Notes: generated by a model from the sequence alone, not told the origin. DNA of 64,000 bases from Clostridia bacterium (GCA_017552535.1 JAFZPV010000062.1:1-64000), one strand, 5' to 3'; positions 50,526 through 60,216 are shown, counted from the first letter of the stretch. Translations and numbers: made by a program.

Positions 50526-51242
50526 ATGAAAACGGTGCTGGTTTCGGGAGGTTCCCGGGGGATCGGGGCGGCGATCGTAAGCGAGCTGGCCGCCAGAGGC
50601 CTGTGCGTGAGCTTTCTGTACGAAAAGAACGAAGCCGCGGCGCGGGACATGGAAAGCCGCACCTGCGCGAAGGCGTTTCGCTGCGACGTAAGCGACCCGA
50701 AGCAGGCCCGGACCGCCTATGAGGAGGCCAGGCGCTATATGGGCAGCGTGGAAGGCCTGGTGTGCGCGGCGGGCGTGGCCCTCAAGGGGCTGTTTCAGGA
50801 CATCAGTCCGGAAGAATGGAACCGCCTTTCGGGCGTGGACCTTTCGGGCAGCATATACCTGGCGCAGGCCGCCCTGCCTGACATGATAAGCCGCGGCAAA
50901 GGCTCCATCGTGTTCATATCCTCCGTATGGGGCAGCGCGGGTGCCAGCTGCGAGGTGCACTATTCCGCCGCCAAGGCCGCGCTGCACGGTCTGACGAAGG
51001 CGCTCATGAAGGAGGCCGGTCCCTCGGGCGTGCGGGTGAACTGCGTGGCCCCGGGGGTGATCGATACGGACATGAACCGGGACCTGGACGAAGGCAGCCG
51101 CCTCGCCCTGGCTGAGGAAACGCCCCTTGGCCGCCTGGGAAAGCCCGAGGAAGTGGCGAAGGCCGCGGCCTTCCTGCTGGGCGACGAGGCGTCCTTTATC
51201 ACCGGGCAGATCCTGGGCGTGGACGGCGGCTTCGGCTGCTGA
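50526..51242 (+). CDS. Short-chain dehydrogenase/reductase (FabG-like)
   Basis: The 238-residue SDR has the NAD(P)-binding GGSRGIGAAI, active-site Ser in ISSVWGSAG, the YSAAK Tyr-Lys pair, and the C-terminal LGVDGGFGC. It resembles 3-oxoacyl-ACP reductase FabG, but no other fatty acid genes are adjacent, so the substrate is open. Ribosome site GAGG 6 nt before ATG 50526; a frame starting at 50487 lacks one. The SGNH esterase gene follows after 46 nt. Confidence 0.92.
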   Translation: MKTVLVSGGSRGIGAAIVSELAARGLCVSFLYEKNEAAARDMESRTCAKAFRCDVSDPKQARTAYEEARRYMGSVEGLVCAAGVALKGLFQDISPEEWNRLSGVDLSGSIYLAQAALPDMISRGKGSIVFISSVWGSAGASCEVHYSAAKAALHGLTKALMKEAGPSGVRVNCVAPGVIDTDMNRDLDEGSRLALAEETPLGRLGKPEEVAKAAAFLLGDEASFITGQILGVDGGFGC

Positions 51243-51288
51243 GCGTCCGGAAGCCTGCACAAAACAAACCACGCGGGAGGAAACGAAT

Positions 51289-52305
51289 ATGTTTATACCC
51301 TGGCACGACGCGTCCGTGCGCCTCACGGGCCGATGGAGCCGCCTGGATAAGGACGAGAGCGATCCGCACATCTTCACGAAACCCACGGCGCGCTTTACCA
51401 CCACCACAGCGGCGGGCTCCTATTTTGAGATCGCCTTTGAAGGGCATAGCATCGTGCTTCTGTTCGACCTGGGGTATCTTGGCCAGCCCTTCCCGCACCT
51501 GTGGATACAGCTGGACGGCGGCGCCAACGTGGAAGCGCCTGTGGACAGGTATCTGCGCGTGGACGCGGGCGCGCCAGGCAGGCATACGCTGTGCGTTTCA
51601 TACAAAGGCGGCATGGAGATGCTGCCCCGCTGGCATCAGCCGCTGATGGGCGCGGTATCCTTTGTCGGCTACCGGGCGGACAAGCCGGCGGCGCTTGAGA
51701 AGGACGAGCGCAGGATCATCGAGTTCATCGGCGATTCCATCACCGAAGGCGTGCTGATCGACGCGGATTTCGACAGTGTTTCTCCCAACACCATCGACCA
51801 GTTCAACCGCCCCTATCAGGACGACAGCGCGGCCACCTATGCTTCTCTCACCGCGAAAAAGATGAACCTCAGGCCGATCTTCCAGGCCTACGGCGCGGTG
51901 GGGCTCACCCGGCAGGGCTGCGGCAGCGTGCCCCGCGCGGGGCTCATCTATCCCTGGGTGTTCGAGCACGTTCCCTATACGGGCGAAAAGCCGGACTATG
52001 TGGTGATCAACCACGGCGCCAACGACCGGGGAACGGACGCCGGGGAGTATCTCATGCGCTACGAAGAGCTGATCGATATGGTGCACGATTCCGCCCCGAA
52101 GGCCGAGATCGTGTGCCTGGGCGCGTTCTGCGGGGCGTTTGACGAAGAGCTCAGCTGCTTTGTTTCAAAGCTCAACAGGCCGTACGTGCACTTCGTTTCC
52201 ACCCGAGGCTGGCTTCCGGCGGAACCGCTGCATCCCCTGCGGGACGGGCACATGATCGCCGCAGAGCGCCTTACGGAAGCGCTCAGGACCCTGTTTTTAC
52301 TGTAA
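51289..52305 (+). CDS. SGNH-hydrolase, CE2-like carbohydrate esterase
   Basis: A 338-residue protein with an N-terminal beta jelly roll (residues 1 to about 130) and a C-terminal SGNH domain: block I IEFIGDSITEG (Ser near 150), block III VINHGANDRG, and a late LHPLRDGHMIAA with the catalytic His. CE2-type enzymes remove acetyl groups from polysaccharides. No signal peptide is seen, so it may act on internalised oligosaccharides. GGGAGG precedes ATG 51289. Confidence 0.85.
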   Translation: MFIPWHDASVRLTGRWSRLDKDESDPHIFTKPTARFTTTTAAGSYFEIAFEGHSIVLLFDLGYLGQPFPHLWIQLDGGANVEAPVDRYLRVDAGAPGRHTLCVSYKGGMEMLPRWHQPLMGAVSFVGYRADKPAALEKDERRIIEFIGDSITEGVLIDADFDSVSPNTIDQFNRPYQDDSAATYASLTAKKMNLRPIFQAYGAVGLTRQGCGSVPRAGLIYPWVFEHVPYTGEKPDYVVINHGANDRGTDAGEYLMRYEELIDMVHDSAPKAEIVCLGAFCGAFDEELSCFVSKLNRPYVHFVSTRGWLPAEPLHPLRDGHMIAAERLTEALRTLFLL

Positions 52306-52317
52306 CGGAGGCAATTC

Positions 52318-53925
52318 ATGGCGTATCAGGCGTTGTACCGCGCGTGGAGACCCGAAAAGTTCAGCGATATATACGGACAGGAAGCCGTCACGCGCACGCT
52401 GAAAAAGCAGATCGAAACGGGGCATATCTCCCATGCCTATCTGTTCGCGGGCAGCCGCGGCACCGGAAAGACCACCACCGCCAAGGTGATGGCGCGGGCG
52501 CTCAACTGCCTGAACCTCCAGGACGGCGAGCCCTGCGGGGAGTGCGAGGTATGCCGCCAGCTGAAAAGCGAAAGCTGTCTGGACGTGCTGGAGATCGACG
52601 CCGCGTCCAACAACGGCGTGGATGAAGTGCGGCTTCTGCGTGAGCGCATCGCCTATCCGCCCACTGTGGGCAAATGGAAGGTGTACATCATAGACGAAGT
52701 GCACATGCTGTCCAAAAGCGCGTTCAACGCCCTGCTCAAGACCCTGGAGGAGCCGCCTTCCTACGCGGTGTTCATCCTGGCCACCACCGAGCCTGAAAAG
52801 CTTCTGGCCACGGTGGTGTCCCGCTGCCTGCGCTTCGATTTCAGGCGCATCGGCATAAAGGACATCGTCGCCCGCATGAACGTGGTGCTTGAGGGCATAG
52901 GCCGTACGGCCCAGCCGGAGGCGCTTGAGGAGATCGCGGCGGCGGCGGACGGCGGCATGCGCGACGCGCTGAGCCTGCTGGACATGTGCCTAAGCTACAC
53001 CGAGGACCAGGTGACGGCTGAACTTGTGCGGGGCGTGCTGGGCTCCAACGGGCGGGAATTCATGTTCCGCTTCGTGGACTGCCTGGAAAAGGGCGACGCG
53101 TCCGGCGCCCTCACGATGATCAACGAGGCCATGCTGGACGGGCGGGACCCCGAGGTGTTCGCCCAGGAGACGGCGGAGCACATGCGCACGCTCCTGATCG
53201 CCCAGATGACCGGCATGCAGGTGGAGAACATCGCGGAGCTCACAGGCGACGCGGCCAAGCGCTTCGTGGAGCAGGGAAACCGGTTCGAAAGCACCCGGCT
53301 CATGCGCGCCATGGACCTGTTCGTCAGGGCCAGGGGAGATATGCGCTCGAGCTTCATGCCCCGCAGCGTGCTGGACATGTGCGCGGTAAAGGCCTCCCGG
53401 GTCTCCCGCGAAAAGACGGTGGAGGGCCTGAGCGAGCGCGTGGAGGCGCTGGAAAAGCAGCTCCGGGAGGGGAACATCGTTCCCCGTGCGCCGGAACCCG
53501 CGCCCGAGGCGCCGGTCCGCAAGGAAAGCGCGCCTGCTTTAAAGCCCGCCATGCAGGTGCCTCAGCCCGATGCGGACGGCGGAAAACCGATGGACGAAGA
53601 TCAGAAGCGCTGTCTTGCAGCTATACAGGAATACAGCGCCAAAACGCCCCAGATCCGCCTGTTCCTTACGGCTGCACGGTATGTAAAGACCGAGGACGAC
53701 GCCGTGTACATCAACCTTCCGCAGGACAGCAGGGTGCACAAAACGCTGATCGAGAACAAGGCAGCAGAGATCGAGGAGTATCTGGCAAAGCATTTCGGCA
53801 GGAAGATGCGCCTGGTGGTGGGCCTGGACGAAGGCAGGCGGCCCTCGCCCTCAGGGCTCAGCGGACGGGCGCTGGCGCAGACCTTCGACGTGTTCGGACG
53901 GGACAAGGTGGAGCTGGTGGATTAA
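52318..53925 (+). CDS. dnaX: DNA polymerase III subunit gamma/tau
   Basis: A 535-residue clamp-loader ATPase: Walker A GSRGTGKTTTAK, a four-Cys zinc site (CGECEVC, with one Cys upstream), Walker B IIDEVHMLS, sensor 1 ATTEPEKL and the SRC motif VVSRCLRFDF. A Pro/Ala linker at about 385-430 leads to a short tau-like C-terminal domain. It loads the beta clamp and links polymerase cores. The usual ybaB-recR partners do not follow; mnmA does. Confidence 0.97.
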   Translation: MAYQALYRAWRPEKFSDIYGQEAVTRTLKKQIETGHISHAYLFAGSRGTGKTTTAKVMARALNCLNLQDGEPCGECEVCRQLKSESCLDVLEIDAASNNGVDEVRLLRERIAYPPTVGKWKVYIIDEVHMLSKSAFNALLKTLEEPPSYAVFILATTEPEKLLATVVSRCLRFDFRRIGIKDIVARMNVVLEGIGRTAQPEALEEIAAAADGGMRDALSLLDMCLSYTEDQVTAELVRGVLGSNGREFMFRFVDCLEKGDASGALTMINEAMLDGRDPEVFAQETAEHMRTLLIAQMTGMQVENIAELTGDAAKRFVEQGNRFESTRLMRAMDLFVRARGDMRSSFMPRSVLDMCAVKASRVSREKTVEGLSERVEALEKQLREGNIVPRAPEPAPEAPVRKESAPALKPAMQVPQPDADGGKPMDEDQKRCLAAIQEYSAKTPQIRLFLTAARYVKTEDDAVYINLPQDSRVHKTLIENKAAEIEEYLAKHFGRKMRLVVGLDEGRRPSPSGLSGRALAQTFDVFGRDKVELVD

Positions 53926-53943
53926 TTACTTGGAGGCGTTGGT

Positions 53944-55005
53944 TTGCGCATCGTAGTGGGAATGTCCGGAGGCGTGGATTCCTCCGTGGCCGCGTATCTG
54001 CTCAAGCAGCAGGGGCATGAGGTGATCGGCGTATTCATGAACAACTGGGAGGAGGACGGCGAGTGCACCTCCGAGCAGGACTATGCCGACGTGCGCGCGG
54101 TATGCGACGTGATCGGCATACCGTACTATTCCGTGTCCTTTGCCCGGCAGTACCGGGAGCGGGTGTTCAGCCATTTCCTGGAGGAATATCGCAGGGGTCG
54201 CACGCCCAATCCCGACGTGATGTGCAACCGTGAGATCAAGTTTGCGTCCTTGCTGGAACTGGCTCTGTCCCTCGGGGCGGAGAAGCTGGCCACCGGCCAC
54301 TTCGCGGGCGTGGAAAAGCGCGCCGACGAAAGATACCATCTTTTGACCGCCGCGGACGATAATAAGGACCAGACCTACTTTCTGTGCACTGTCACCCAGC
54401 AGCAGCTCTCCAAAGCGATGTTTCCCCTGACGGAGCTGGATAAGCCGCGCATCCGCGAGATCGCCCGCGAGGCGGGCATCCCCGTATATCAGAAAAAGGA
54501 TTCCACCGGCATCTGCTTTATCGGCGAGCGCAACTTCAAGCGCTTCCTGTCGGGCTATCTGCCCGCGCAGCCCGGGGACATCTACAGCGTGGAGGGCGAA
54601 AAACTGGGCCGCCACGACGGGCTCATGTACTATACCCTGGGGCAGAGAAGGGGCCTCGGCATCGGCGGAAGGGGCACCTGCGAAAGGTGGTTCGTGGTGG
54701 GAAAGGATCTTGCCCTGAACCGGCTCATCGTTTCCCAGGGCGCGGACAGCCCGCTTCTGTATACCCAAAGCGGCCTGGCGGAGGACGCCAGCTGGATCGC
54801 AGGCTTCCCGCCCGCGGCGGACGGGGAGCGCTTTGACTGCCTTGCCCGCTTCAGGCACCGCCAGCCGCTGCAGCAGGTGAGCGTGCGCGTGCAGGGAACA
54901 AACGTTTATATGGATTACGCCGTCCGCCAGCGCGCCGTCACGCCCGGCCAGCAGGTGGCCTTTTACAAAGACGACGAGTGCCTGGGCGGCGCGGTGATCG
55001 CGTAG
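53944..55005 (+). CDS. mnmA: tRNA 2-thiouridine(34) synthase MnmA
   Basis: The 353-residue enzyme has the P-loop pyrophosphatase motif VGMSGGVDSSVAAYLL, the catalytic Cys in PNPDVMCNREIKF and the second Cys in TGICFIGERNF, plus the YYTLGQRRGLGIGG loop. It activates U34 of Lys, Glu and Gln tRNAs with ATP and inserts sulfur supplied by a persulfide carrier. A TTG start is used, 7 nt after GGAGG. It lies 18 nt after dnaX. Confidence 0.96.
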   Translation: MRIVVGMSGGVDSSVAAYLLKQQGHEVIGVFMNNWEEDGECTSEQDYADVRAVCDVIGIPYYSVSFARQYRERVFSHFLEEYRRGRTPNPDVMCNREIKFASLLELALSLGAEKLATGHFAGVEKRADERYHLLTAADDNKDQTYFLCTVTQQQLSKAMFPLTELDKPRIREIAREAGIPVYQKKDSTGICFIGERNFKRFLSGYLPAQPGDIYSVEGEKLGRHDGLMYYTLGQRRGLGIGGRGTCERWFVVGKDLALNRLIVSQGADSPLLYTQSGLAEDASWIAGFPPAADGERFDCLARFRHRQPLQQVSVRVQGTNVYMDYAVRQRAVTPGQQVAFYKDDECLGGAVIA

Positions 55006-55030
55006 CGTACGCCCGCGAACGGAAAGGAAC

Positions 55031-55987
55031 ATGGCTATGAAACGACTGGAAGACTTCCCGCGGCTGCCGCTTGGCGCGTTTCCCACGCCCATCCAGCGTC
55101 TGAACAATATAAGCGACCTGCTGGGCACGAACGTGTATCTGAAGCGCGACGACCTTACGGGCCTTGGCCTTGGCGGCAACAAGACGCGCAAGCTGGAGTT
55201 CCTGCTGGCGGACGCCAGGCAGAAGGGCGCAACGCTGGTGTTCACCACGGGCGGGGCACAGTCCAACCACGCCATGCTCACCGCCGCGGCGGCGGGCAGG
55301 GCGGGCATGCGGGCCGTGCTGGTGCTCAAGAAACGCGGCGTCACCGCGTGTGTGGGCAACCAGCTGCTGGAAAAGCTGATGGGCACCCAGGTCTGCTTTG
55401 TAGACACCGACGACTATCAGGACATCTACCGGAAGATGGACGAACTGGGCAAAGCGTCCGGTGAGGTATACTACAAGATCCCCTGCGGGGGCTCCAACGC
55501 CCTTGGCACATTGGGATACGTGGACTGCGCGCGGGAGATCGCACACCAGGCGCCCCGGTTCCATCACATCGTATGCGCGGAGGGCAGCGGCGGCACCATG
55601 GCCGGCCTGGCGCTGGGGGCAAAGCTGTTTCTGCCCGGCACCCGCGTGCACGGCATGATGGTGGACACGGACCCCTTCGACGTGATCACCCTCGCGCTCA
55701 TGAGGCAGGCGGCTGACCTGCTGGAGGCGCATGTCACGGTGGGACCGGAGGATTTCGACCTTACGGACATGTGCGGCCCCGGCTACGCTATCCCGTCTGA
55801 GGAGGGCAACGCCGCCGTGCGCCTCATGGCGGAGAAGGAAGGCATCTTCCTGGACCCCGTGTATACCGGAAAGGCATTCGCCGGCCTTGTGCGCATGGCG
55901 CGGCAGGGTGCGTTCGCGCCGGACGAGAACGTGCTGTTCCTGCATTCCGGAGGAGCGGGAGGACTTTTTGCGCTGGAAATGAAATGA
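55031..55987 (+). CDS. dcyD: D-cysteine desulfhydrase / ACC deaminase-like PLP enzyme
   Basis: A 318-residue fold-type II PLP enzyme: YLKRDDLTGLGLGGNKTRKLEF has the PLP Lys, GGAQSNHAMLTAAAA the substrate loop, and EGSGGTMAGL the phosphate loop when read in parts. It probably releases sulfide, pyruvate and ammonia from D-cysteine, or deaminates a cyclopropane amino acid. The last codons, LEMK-stop, are formed by the GCTGGAAATGAAATGA end of repeat copy 3, so the C terminus was probably reshaped by it. ATG 55031 or 55037 is possible. Confidence 0.88.
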   Translation: MAMKRLEDFPRLPLGAFPTPIQRLNNISDLLGTNVYLKRDDLTGLGLGGNKTRKLEFLLADARQKGATLVFTTGGAQSNHAMLTAAAAGRAGMRAVLVLKKRGVTACVGNQLLEKLMGTQVCFVDTDDYQDIYRKMDELGKASGEVYYKIPCGGSNALGTLGYVDCAREIAHQAPRFHHIVCAEGSGGTMAGLALGAKLFLPGTRVHGMMVDTDPFDVITLALMRQAADLLEAHVTVGPEDFDLTDMCGPGYAIPSEEGNAAVRLMAEKEGIFLDPVYTGKAFAGLVRMARQGAFAPDENVLFLHSGGAGGLFALEMK

Positions 55988-56358
55988 GATTTCATTTCCA
56001 GCGGTTAGGCTTTTGAAGTCGTTTGTTCTTTTTTTCCGAAACGTCATGTTTTTCCGGTTCCAGTGACAAGCTTTCAGTTTTTTCTGAAATGCCTGCGGGC
56101 ATTTTCGGGCGAAAGGCGGGCTGGTTCAAATCTTTGATTTGAACCAGTGCGTCCCGCACTTTGTGCGGGATTGACTTGCCCTAAGGTAAGTCAACCTCAA
56201 ACTGCAAGGACAGAAAAATCACTCCCGGGCGGCAAGCTGCCCTTTGCGATTTTACTTCCTCGGGCCGGCAAAGCTGGCCCTGCGGATTGAATTGGAGGGG
56301 TGCGCCCCTCCAAGCCGCCTGGCGGAATGAAAATGGAGGGGCTATGCCCCTCCAAAAT
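55972..56358 (-). repeat. Modular palindromic repeat, copy 3 (inverted, cassette B)
   Basis: Read on the minus strand: GGAGGGG hairpins (two), the GGGCCAGCTTTGCCGGCCC arm, then cassette B: a GGCAGCTTGCCGCC block, GACTTACCTTAGGGCAAGTC, CCCGCACAAAGTGCGGG, GGTTCAAATC-AAA-GATTTGAACC; then an ATGCCCGCAGGCAT hairpin and the end palindrome. It fills the 416-nt gap between dcyD and rho and overlaps the dcyD stop codon. No gene or other signal is seen there. Confidence 0.82.
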
Positions 56359-56403
56359 CAATTGTGGATTGAACCGTTTTCTGTAATTACCCTTATGTTA
56401 TCA

Positions 56404-58209
56404 TCATTTTCCCAACTGTTTCAGCCAAAGGCTCATGCGCGCGATCAGCTCCCGGTTGGTGCTGGTCTTTTCCATGAGGGACAAAAGCTCCGCGGCGTCC
56501 TGGCCGCCGGACTGGGCCATGACGCGGCGGATCTGCAGCGCGCCGGCGGCTTCCTCCGGGGTGTAGAGCAGTTCGTCCCGGCGGGTGCCGGAGCGGTTGA
56601 GCTCGATGGCTGGGAAGATGCGCCTTTCGCTCAGCTTGCGGTCCAGGTGCAGTTCCATATTGCCGGTGCCCTTGAATTCCTCGTATATGATGTCGTCCAT
56701 GCGGCTGCCCGTATCCACCAGGGCCGTGGCGATGATGGTGAGGCTTCCGCCAAACTCGATGTTGCGGGCGGCGCCGAAGAACTTTTTGGGCCTGAGCAGC
56801 GCGCCCGGGTCCAGGCCGCCGGACAGCGAGCGTCCGGTGGGCGGGATCACCAGGTTGTAGGCGCGGGCCAGGCGCGTGATGGAATCCAGCAAAATCACCA
56901 CGTCTTTGCCCATCTCCACTTGGCGCTGGGCCTTGTCCAGCACCATTTCGCTTAAGCGCGCGTGGTTTTCCGGCGCCTCGTCGAAGGTGGAAAACAGCAC
57001 TTCGCCGCTGGTGGAGCGCTGCATGTCGGTCACTTCCTCGGGGCGCTCGTCGATCAGGAGCACCATGAGCTGGACCTCGGGATAGTTATCGGTGATGGCG
57101 TTGGCGATCTTTTTGAGAAGCACGGTCTTGCCGGCCTTGGGCGGCGAAACGATCAGGCCCCTCTGCCCTTTGCCGATGGGGGCCAGCAGGTCTATGGTGC
57201 GAAGCGCGAGGTCCGTGCCGCCCAGGGGGTCTTCCAGGCGCAGGCGCTGGTTGGGAAAGATGGGGGTGAGGTCCTCAAAGCGGGGCCTGCGGCGGGCCGC
57301 GTCCGCGGAGGCGCCGTTCACGGTGCTCACGTAGATCATGCCCTCGTAGCGGTCGCCTTCCCGCTGGGGACGGGTCTTGCCAGTGATGTAGTCGCCGTTT
57401 CTCAGGTTGAAGCGGCGTATCTGCGTCTGGGAAAGATACACGTCCCGTGGGCCGGGCAGGCAGTTGTCCGCGCGAAGAAAGCCGTAACCGTCCGGCAGGA
57501 TCTCCAGCACGCCCCGGCCTTCGCCCCAGTCGCCCTGCGGCGGCTCGGCGGTCCTGGGTTCGCTTTCGCCAAACGGCAGCTCGGCCTTCTCATCTGAAGC
57601 GGGCGGCTCGGCAACGGGCTCCAAAGCAGCTGCGGGCTGCGAAACGGCTGCAGGTTCGGCGGACGTAGATTCGTCTGGCGCGGGGGCAGGTTCCAAAGCG
57701 GTTTTCCGGCGCGGTTTTTTCTCCGTGCGGGCAGGCGCGTCCGGCGCCTTATCTTCGGCGGGCGCGGGCTGTACCGGGGCTTTCTCTTCCGGAGCGGCCT
57801 GCGCTTCCTTCTCGGGCGCAGCGGCTTCCGCGGCCTGGCCGGAGGTCTTCCGTCCGCGCTTTTTCGTTTCGGCCTGCGGTGTATCCGCAGGTTCCTTCGC
57901 CTTGCGCGGCTTTGTGCTTCTTTTGGCCTGCGCGGTTTTTTCCTCGGCTGCGGGGGCTTCCTTTGCCGCGGGCTTTTCCTCTTCGGTTTTCGCCTTTGCG
58001 CGGGCCGAGGGCTTTTTTTCCGCCTTTTCCGGGGCGGAGGAAGCGGGCTTCGGTTCGGCTTTGGCCTTTTCCTCAGCTTCGCGCTGCGCGTTGACCAGAA
58101 GCTCGATGATCTTCGCCTTGGTCGCGCCGGAAGGCAGCTTGATGCCGGCCTGCCTGGCAAGCAGCTTCAGCTGCGCGCCGGTTTTGACGTACAAATAATC
58201 TGTATCCAT
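56404..58209 (-). CDS. rho: Transcription termination factor Rho with large basic/acidic N-terminal insertion
   Basis: At 601 residues it exceeds the usual 420. Residues 1-43 are the Rho N-terminal helix domain ([20 protein letters not shown]). About 44-225 is a Lys/Glu/Ala/Pro-rich, disordered-looking insertion with KRGRK and KKPRRK clusters. The cold-shock-like RNA-binding domain ([17 protein letters not shown]) and the ATPase follow: Walker [25 protein letters not shown] and the Q/R-loop [20 protein letters not shown]. Such insertions are known in some Rho proteins and can alter RNA binding. It lies 15 nt after the methylase gene. Confidence 0.97.
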   Translation of the reverse strand: MDTDYLYVKTGAQLKLLARQAGIKLPSGATKAKIIELLVNAQREAEEKAKAEPKPASSAPEKAEKKPSARAKAKTEEEKPAAKEAPAAEEKTAQAKRSTKPRKAKEPADTPQAETKKRGRKTSGQAAEAAAPEKEAQAAPEEKAPVQPAPAEDKAPDAPARTEKKPRRKTALEPAPAPDESTSAEPAAVSQPAAALEPVAEPPASDEKAELPFGESEPRTAEPPQGDWGEGRGVLEILPDGYGFLRADNCLPGPRDVYLSQTQIRRFNLRNGDYITGKTRPQREGDRYEGMIYVSTVNGASADAARRRPRFEDLTPIFPNQRLRLEDPLGGTDLALRTIDLLAPIGKGQRGLIVSPPKAGKTVLLKKIANAITDNYPEVQLMVLLIDERPEEVTDMQRSTSGEVLFSTFDEAPENHARLSEMVLDKAQRQVEMGKDVVILLDSITRLARAYNLVIPPTGRSLSGGLDPGALLRPKKFFGAARNIEFGGSLTIIATALVDTGSRMDDIIYEEFKGTGNMELHLDRKLSERRIFPAIELNRSGTRRDELLYTPEEAAGALQIRRVMAQSGGQDAAELLSLMEKTSTNRELIARMSLWLKQLGK

Positions 58210-58224
58210 GTGTCCTCCTGAATG

Positions 58225-59208
58225 TCAGGGTTTTCTGCATACGGCCACGTCCCGGGTGATGGCCTGTTCCACCCAATGGCGCATTTCGTCCCACGCGCCG
58301 CCCTCCATCACTTCAAAGCCGCTTTCGCGCATAAGCAGGCGCACGGTGTCCCGGGGCAGGGTGAAGGTGTTGAACGCTACTGCCGCGGCGCCGCCGGGCA
58401 GAAGGCATTTTTTCCACGCGGGCAGGACGCTTTTGAGCATGGCTTCAAAGCCGTTTTTGCCGCTGGGCGCGTGCTGAACGCCGTAGGGGAGATCCGCGGC
58501 GATCGCGTGGACTCTTTCTTTGGGATAAACGTTTTTGCACAGTGCGGCGTCTGCCTGGGCCAAATGCAAAAACGCTTCACCCTGCCCGGCGCTGAACCGG
58601 AAAGAATCGATAAAAACAGGCTTTTGGCCCTGTATCGTCTGGGATGAACGCGCGTAAACGTGCTTCACGCGCTGGGTCTCGAGGTACTTTTTAAAGTATT
58701 TGGCGCACTCGTCCGTTTCGCGCCTGTCCGCGTCCAGGCCCAGGGCGCAGTATCCGCGGTTGACCGCCTCGAACAGCGTGGTGCCCTTGCCGCACATGGG
58801 GTCCATCAGTGTGAGCCTGTCCGACAGGGAAAAGCGGGAGGCCAGAACGGCCAGATTGACCAGAAGGGACGTAAAGTATTCGTTGGTCTTGCCCTTGTAT
58901 TTCAGAATGAACTTAAGATCGCTGCCGATCCGGGCGGGAAACGCGCCCGCGATAGGAATAAACTCAGTATCGCGGCGCTGGCAGAGCCACAGCGCGTGGC
59001 TGTGGAGCGACAGGGCATTGATGCATTCCGGAGAAAGTGTGGCGGATTCAAACCCCAGGGAGCGGATGCCGAAAACGTCCTCATACGTGATGTCCGGCGC
59101 AAGACCGAACGCGTTTAAGATCAGCTTCAGCTCAGCCGTCAGGGGCGCGCGCATCGCCGCTTCCAGGCGTCCGTTGTTCAGCGGGCGCAGCAAAAGCGAA
59201 TAATACAT
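58225..59208 (-). CDS. TRM11-like RNA/DNA guanine methyltransferase
   Basis: A 327-residue SAM enzyme with motif I LMDPMCGKGTTLFEA and catalytic D-L-P-Y-G (AADLPYGVQHAP), typical of N2-guanine methylases of the Trm11/RlmKL type. A short N-terminal domain precedes it; a THUMP domain is not evident. tRNA or rRNA is the likely substrate. The start is ATG 59208 with AGGTGA 6 nt upstream; longer in-frame sequence is unlikely. It is followed by rho. Confidence 0.78.
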   Translation of the reverse strand: MYYSLLLRPLNNGRLEAAMRAPLTAELKLILNAFGLAPDITYEDVFGIRSLGFESATLSPECINALSLHSHALWLCQRRDTEFIPIAGAFPARIGSDLKFILKYKGKTNEYFTSLLVNLAVLASRFSLSDRLTLMDPMCGKGTTLFEAVNRGYCALGLDADRRETDECAKYFKKYLETQRVKHVYARSSQTIQGQKPVFIDSFRFSAGQGEAFLHLAQADAALCKNVYPKERVHAIAADLPYGVQHAPSGKNGFEAMLKSVLPAWKKCLLPGGAAAVAFNTFTLPRDTVRLLMRESGFEVMEGGAWDEMRHWVEQAITRDVAVCRKP

Positions 59209-59350
59209 ACAGTTCACCTGTATCCATACAGGGCAATGAGCAGGGTGAGTGATGCGGGACCGAAGAAATGATGCGCCGGCGGTCATGCACCGGCAGCGGA
59301 CGCGGCCTGGCCTGAAGAGGCCGTAAAGAAACGGTGCGTCCTAAAGATAC

Positions 59351-59378
59351 GCCCCTTTGCAATATGATGCAAAGGGGC
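59351..59378 (-). terminator. Terminator-like hairpin after rpsU
   Basis: GCCCCTTTGCA/TGCAAAGGGGC, an 11-bp stem with 6-nt loop, 15 nt after the rpsU stop. The U-tract is weak (GTATCTTT). Confidence 0.65.
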
Positions 59379-59392
59379 ACATACGCAAAGAA

Positions 59393-59566
59393 TCAATACT
59401 TACGCTTGCGGGCAGCTTCCGCTTTCTTCTTGCGCTTTACGCTGGGCTTTTCGTAATGCTCACGTTTACGGGCTTCGGCAAGGATACCGCTGCGGGCCGT
59501 GAGGCGCTTGAATCTGCGCAGCGCGCTTTCGAGAGACTCGTTATCGTGTACTCGGATTTCTGACAT
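59393..59566 (-). CDS. rpsU: 30S ribosomal protein S21
   Basis: The 57-residue basic protein ([20 protein letters not shown], then [20 protein letters not shown]) is a standard S21, which sits near the 3' end of 16S rRNA in the 30S platform. A GGGGAGGG site precedes ATG 59566, and a consensus promoter lies 70 nt upstream. Confidence 0.98.
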   Translation of the reverse strand: MSEIRVHDNESLESALRRFKRLTARSGILAEARKREHYEKPSVKRKKKAEAARKRKY

Positions 59567-59632
59567 TGTTTTCCCTCCCCTCGCGATTGCTGGCACCGGT
59601 TGCCTCGTAGCATGGGGTGCGCTACTTGGGGT

Positions 59633-59661
59633 ATTATACCGCACGCAGGCGCTTCCGTCAA
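59633..59661 (-). promoter_or_regulatory. Promoter of rpsU
   Basis: Minus strand TTGACG (59656-59661), 17-nt spacer, TATAAT (59633-59638). Confidence 0.88.
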
Positions 59662-59734
59662 GGTAATTTTATCTTAAGCTTTGGAAAACATAATCGAAGA
59701 ACGCAACTGTCCATATCGCCGGCTGGATATAGCG

Positions 59735-59762
59735 GCGCCCCCGGGCGGACTGCCGGGGGCGC
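59735..59762 (-). terminator. GC-rich hairpin after hsp20
   Basis: GCGCCCCCGG/CCGGGGGCGC with an 8-nt loop, 25 nt after the hsp20 stop. No U-tract, so it could be a weak terminator or RNA stabiliser. Confidence 0.5.
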
Positions 59763-59787
59763 GGGGATTCAGCGCTCGCAGGGAGCG

Positions 59788-60216
59788 TCAGCCTTCGATG
59801 GAGATGAACTTGTTCTCTTCCTTGGGCGCGATCAGCTCGGGCTTGGGGAAGGAGATCTTCAGGATGCCGTCCTCGAAACGGGCCTTGATGTCTTCCTGCT
59901 TTACGTCCTTGCCCACGTAGAAGCTGCGGGAGCAGCTGCCCCAGTAGCGTTCGCGGCGCAGGTACCTGCCCTTTTCACCCTTGTCATCCTCGGTCTTCGC
60001 GCTGGCGGATACGGTCAGGTAGCCGTCCTTGAGCTCGGCCTGCACGTCTTCCTTTTTGTAGCCGGGCAGCTCGATGTCCAGCTCATAGCCGGTCTCGGTC
60101 TCGCGGATGTCCGTGCCCATCAGCTGGCGGGTATACCGGGTCTGGTTTGCGGGGCGCGCGAAATCCTCAAAAAATCCGTCAAACAGGTCATCGTTAAAGA
60201 AGCTTCTCATCAACAT
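59788..60216 (-). CDS. hsp20: Small heat shock protein, Hsp20/alpha-crystallin family
   Basis: A 142-residue chaperone: a short aromatic N-terminal arm (SFFNDDLFDGFFEDF), an alpha-crystallin domain (DIRETETGYELDIELPGYKK, then AELKDGYLTVSASA and FEDGILKISFPK) and a short C-terminal tail. It should hold unfolding proteins as an ATP-independent oligomer. The start has GGAGG 9 nt upstream. Control by HrcA is predicted from the CIRCE element covering the promoter. Confidence 0.97.
   Translation of the reverse strand: MLMRSFFNDDLFDGFFEDFARPANQTRYTRQLMGTDIRETETGYELDIELPGYKKEDVQAELKDGYLTVSASAKTEDDKGEKGRYLRRERYWGSCSRSFYVGKDVKQEDIKARFEDGILKISFPKPELIAPKEENKFISIEG

Noticed and set aside
56120..56200. 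GGTTCAAATC in repeats 3 and 4 looks like a tRNA T-arm
   Set aside because: It is part of a simple palindrome (GGTTCAAATC-AAA-GATTTGAACC); no D-arm, anticodon arm or acceptor stem.
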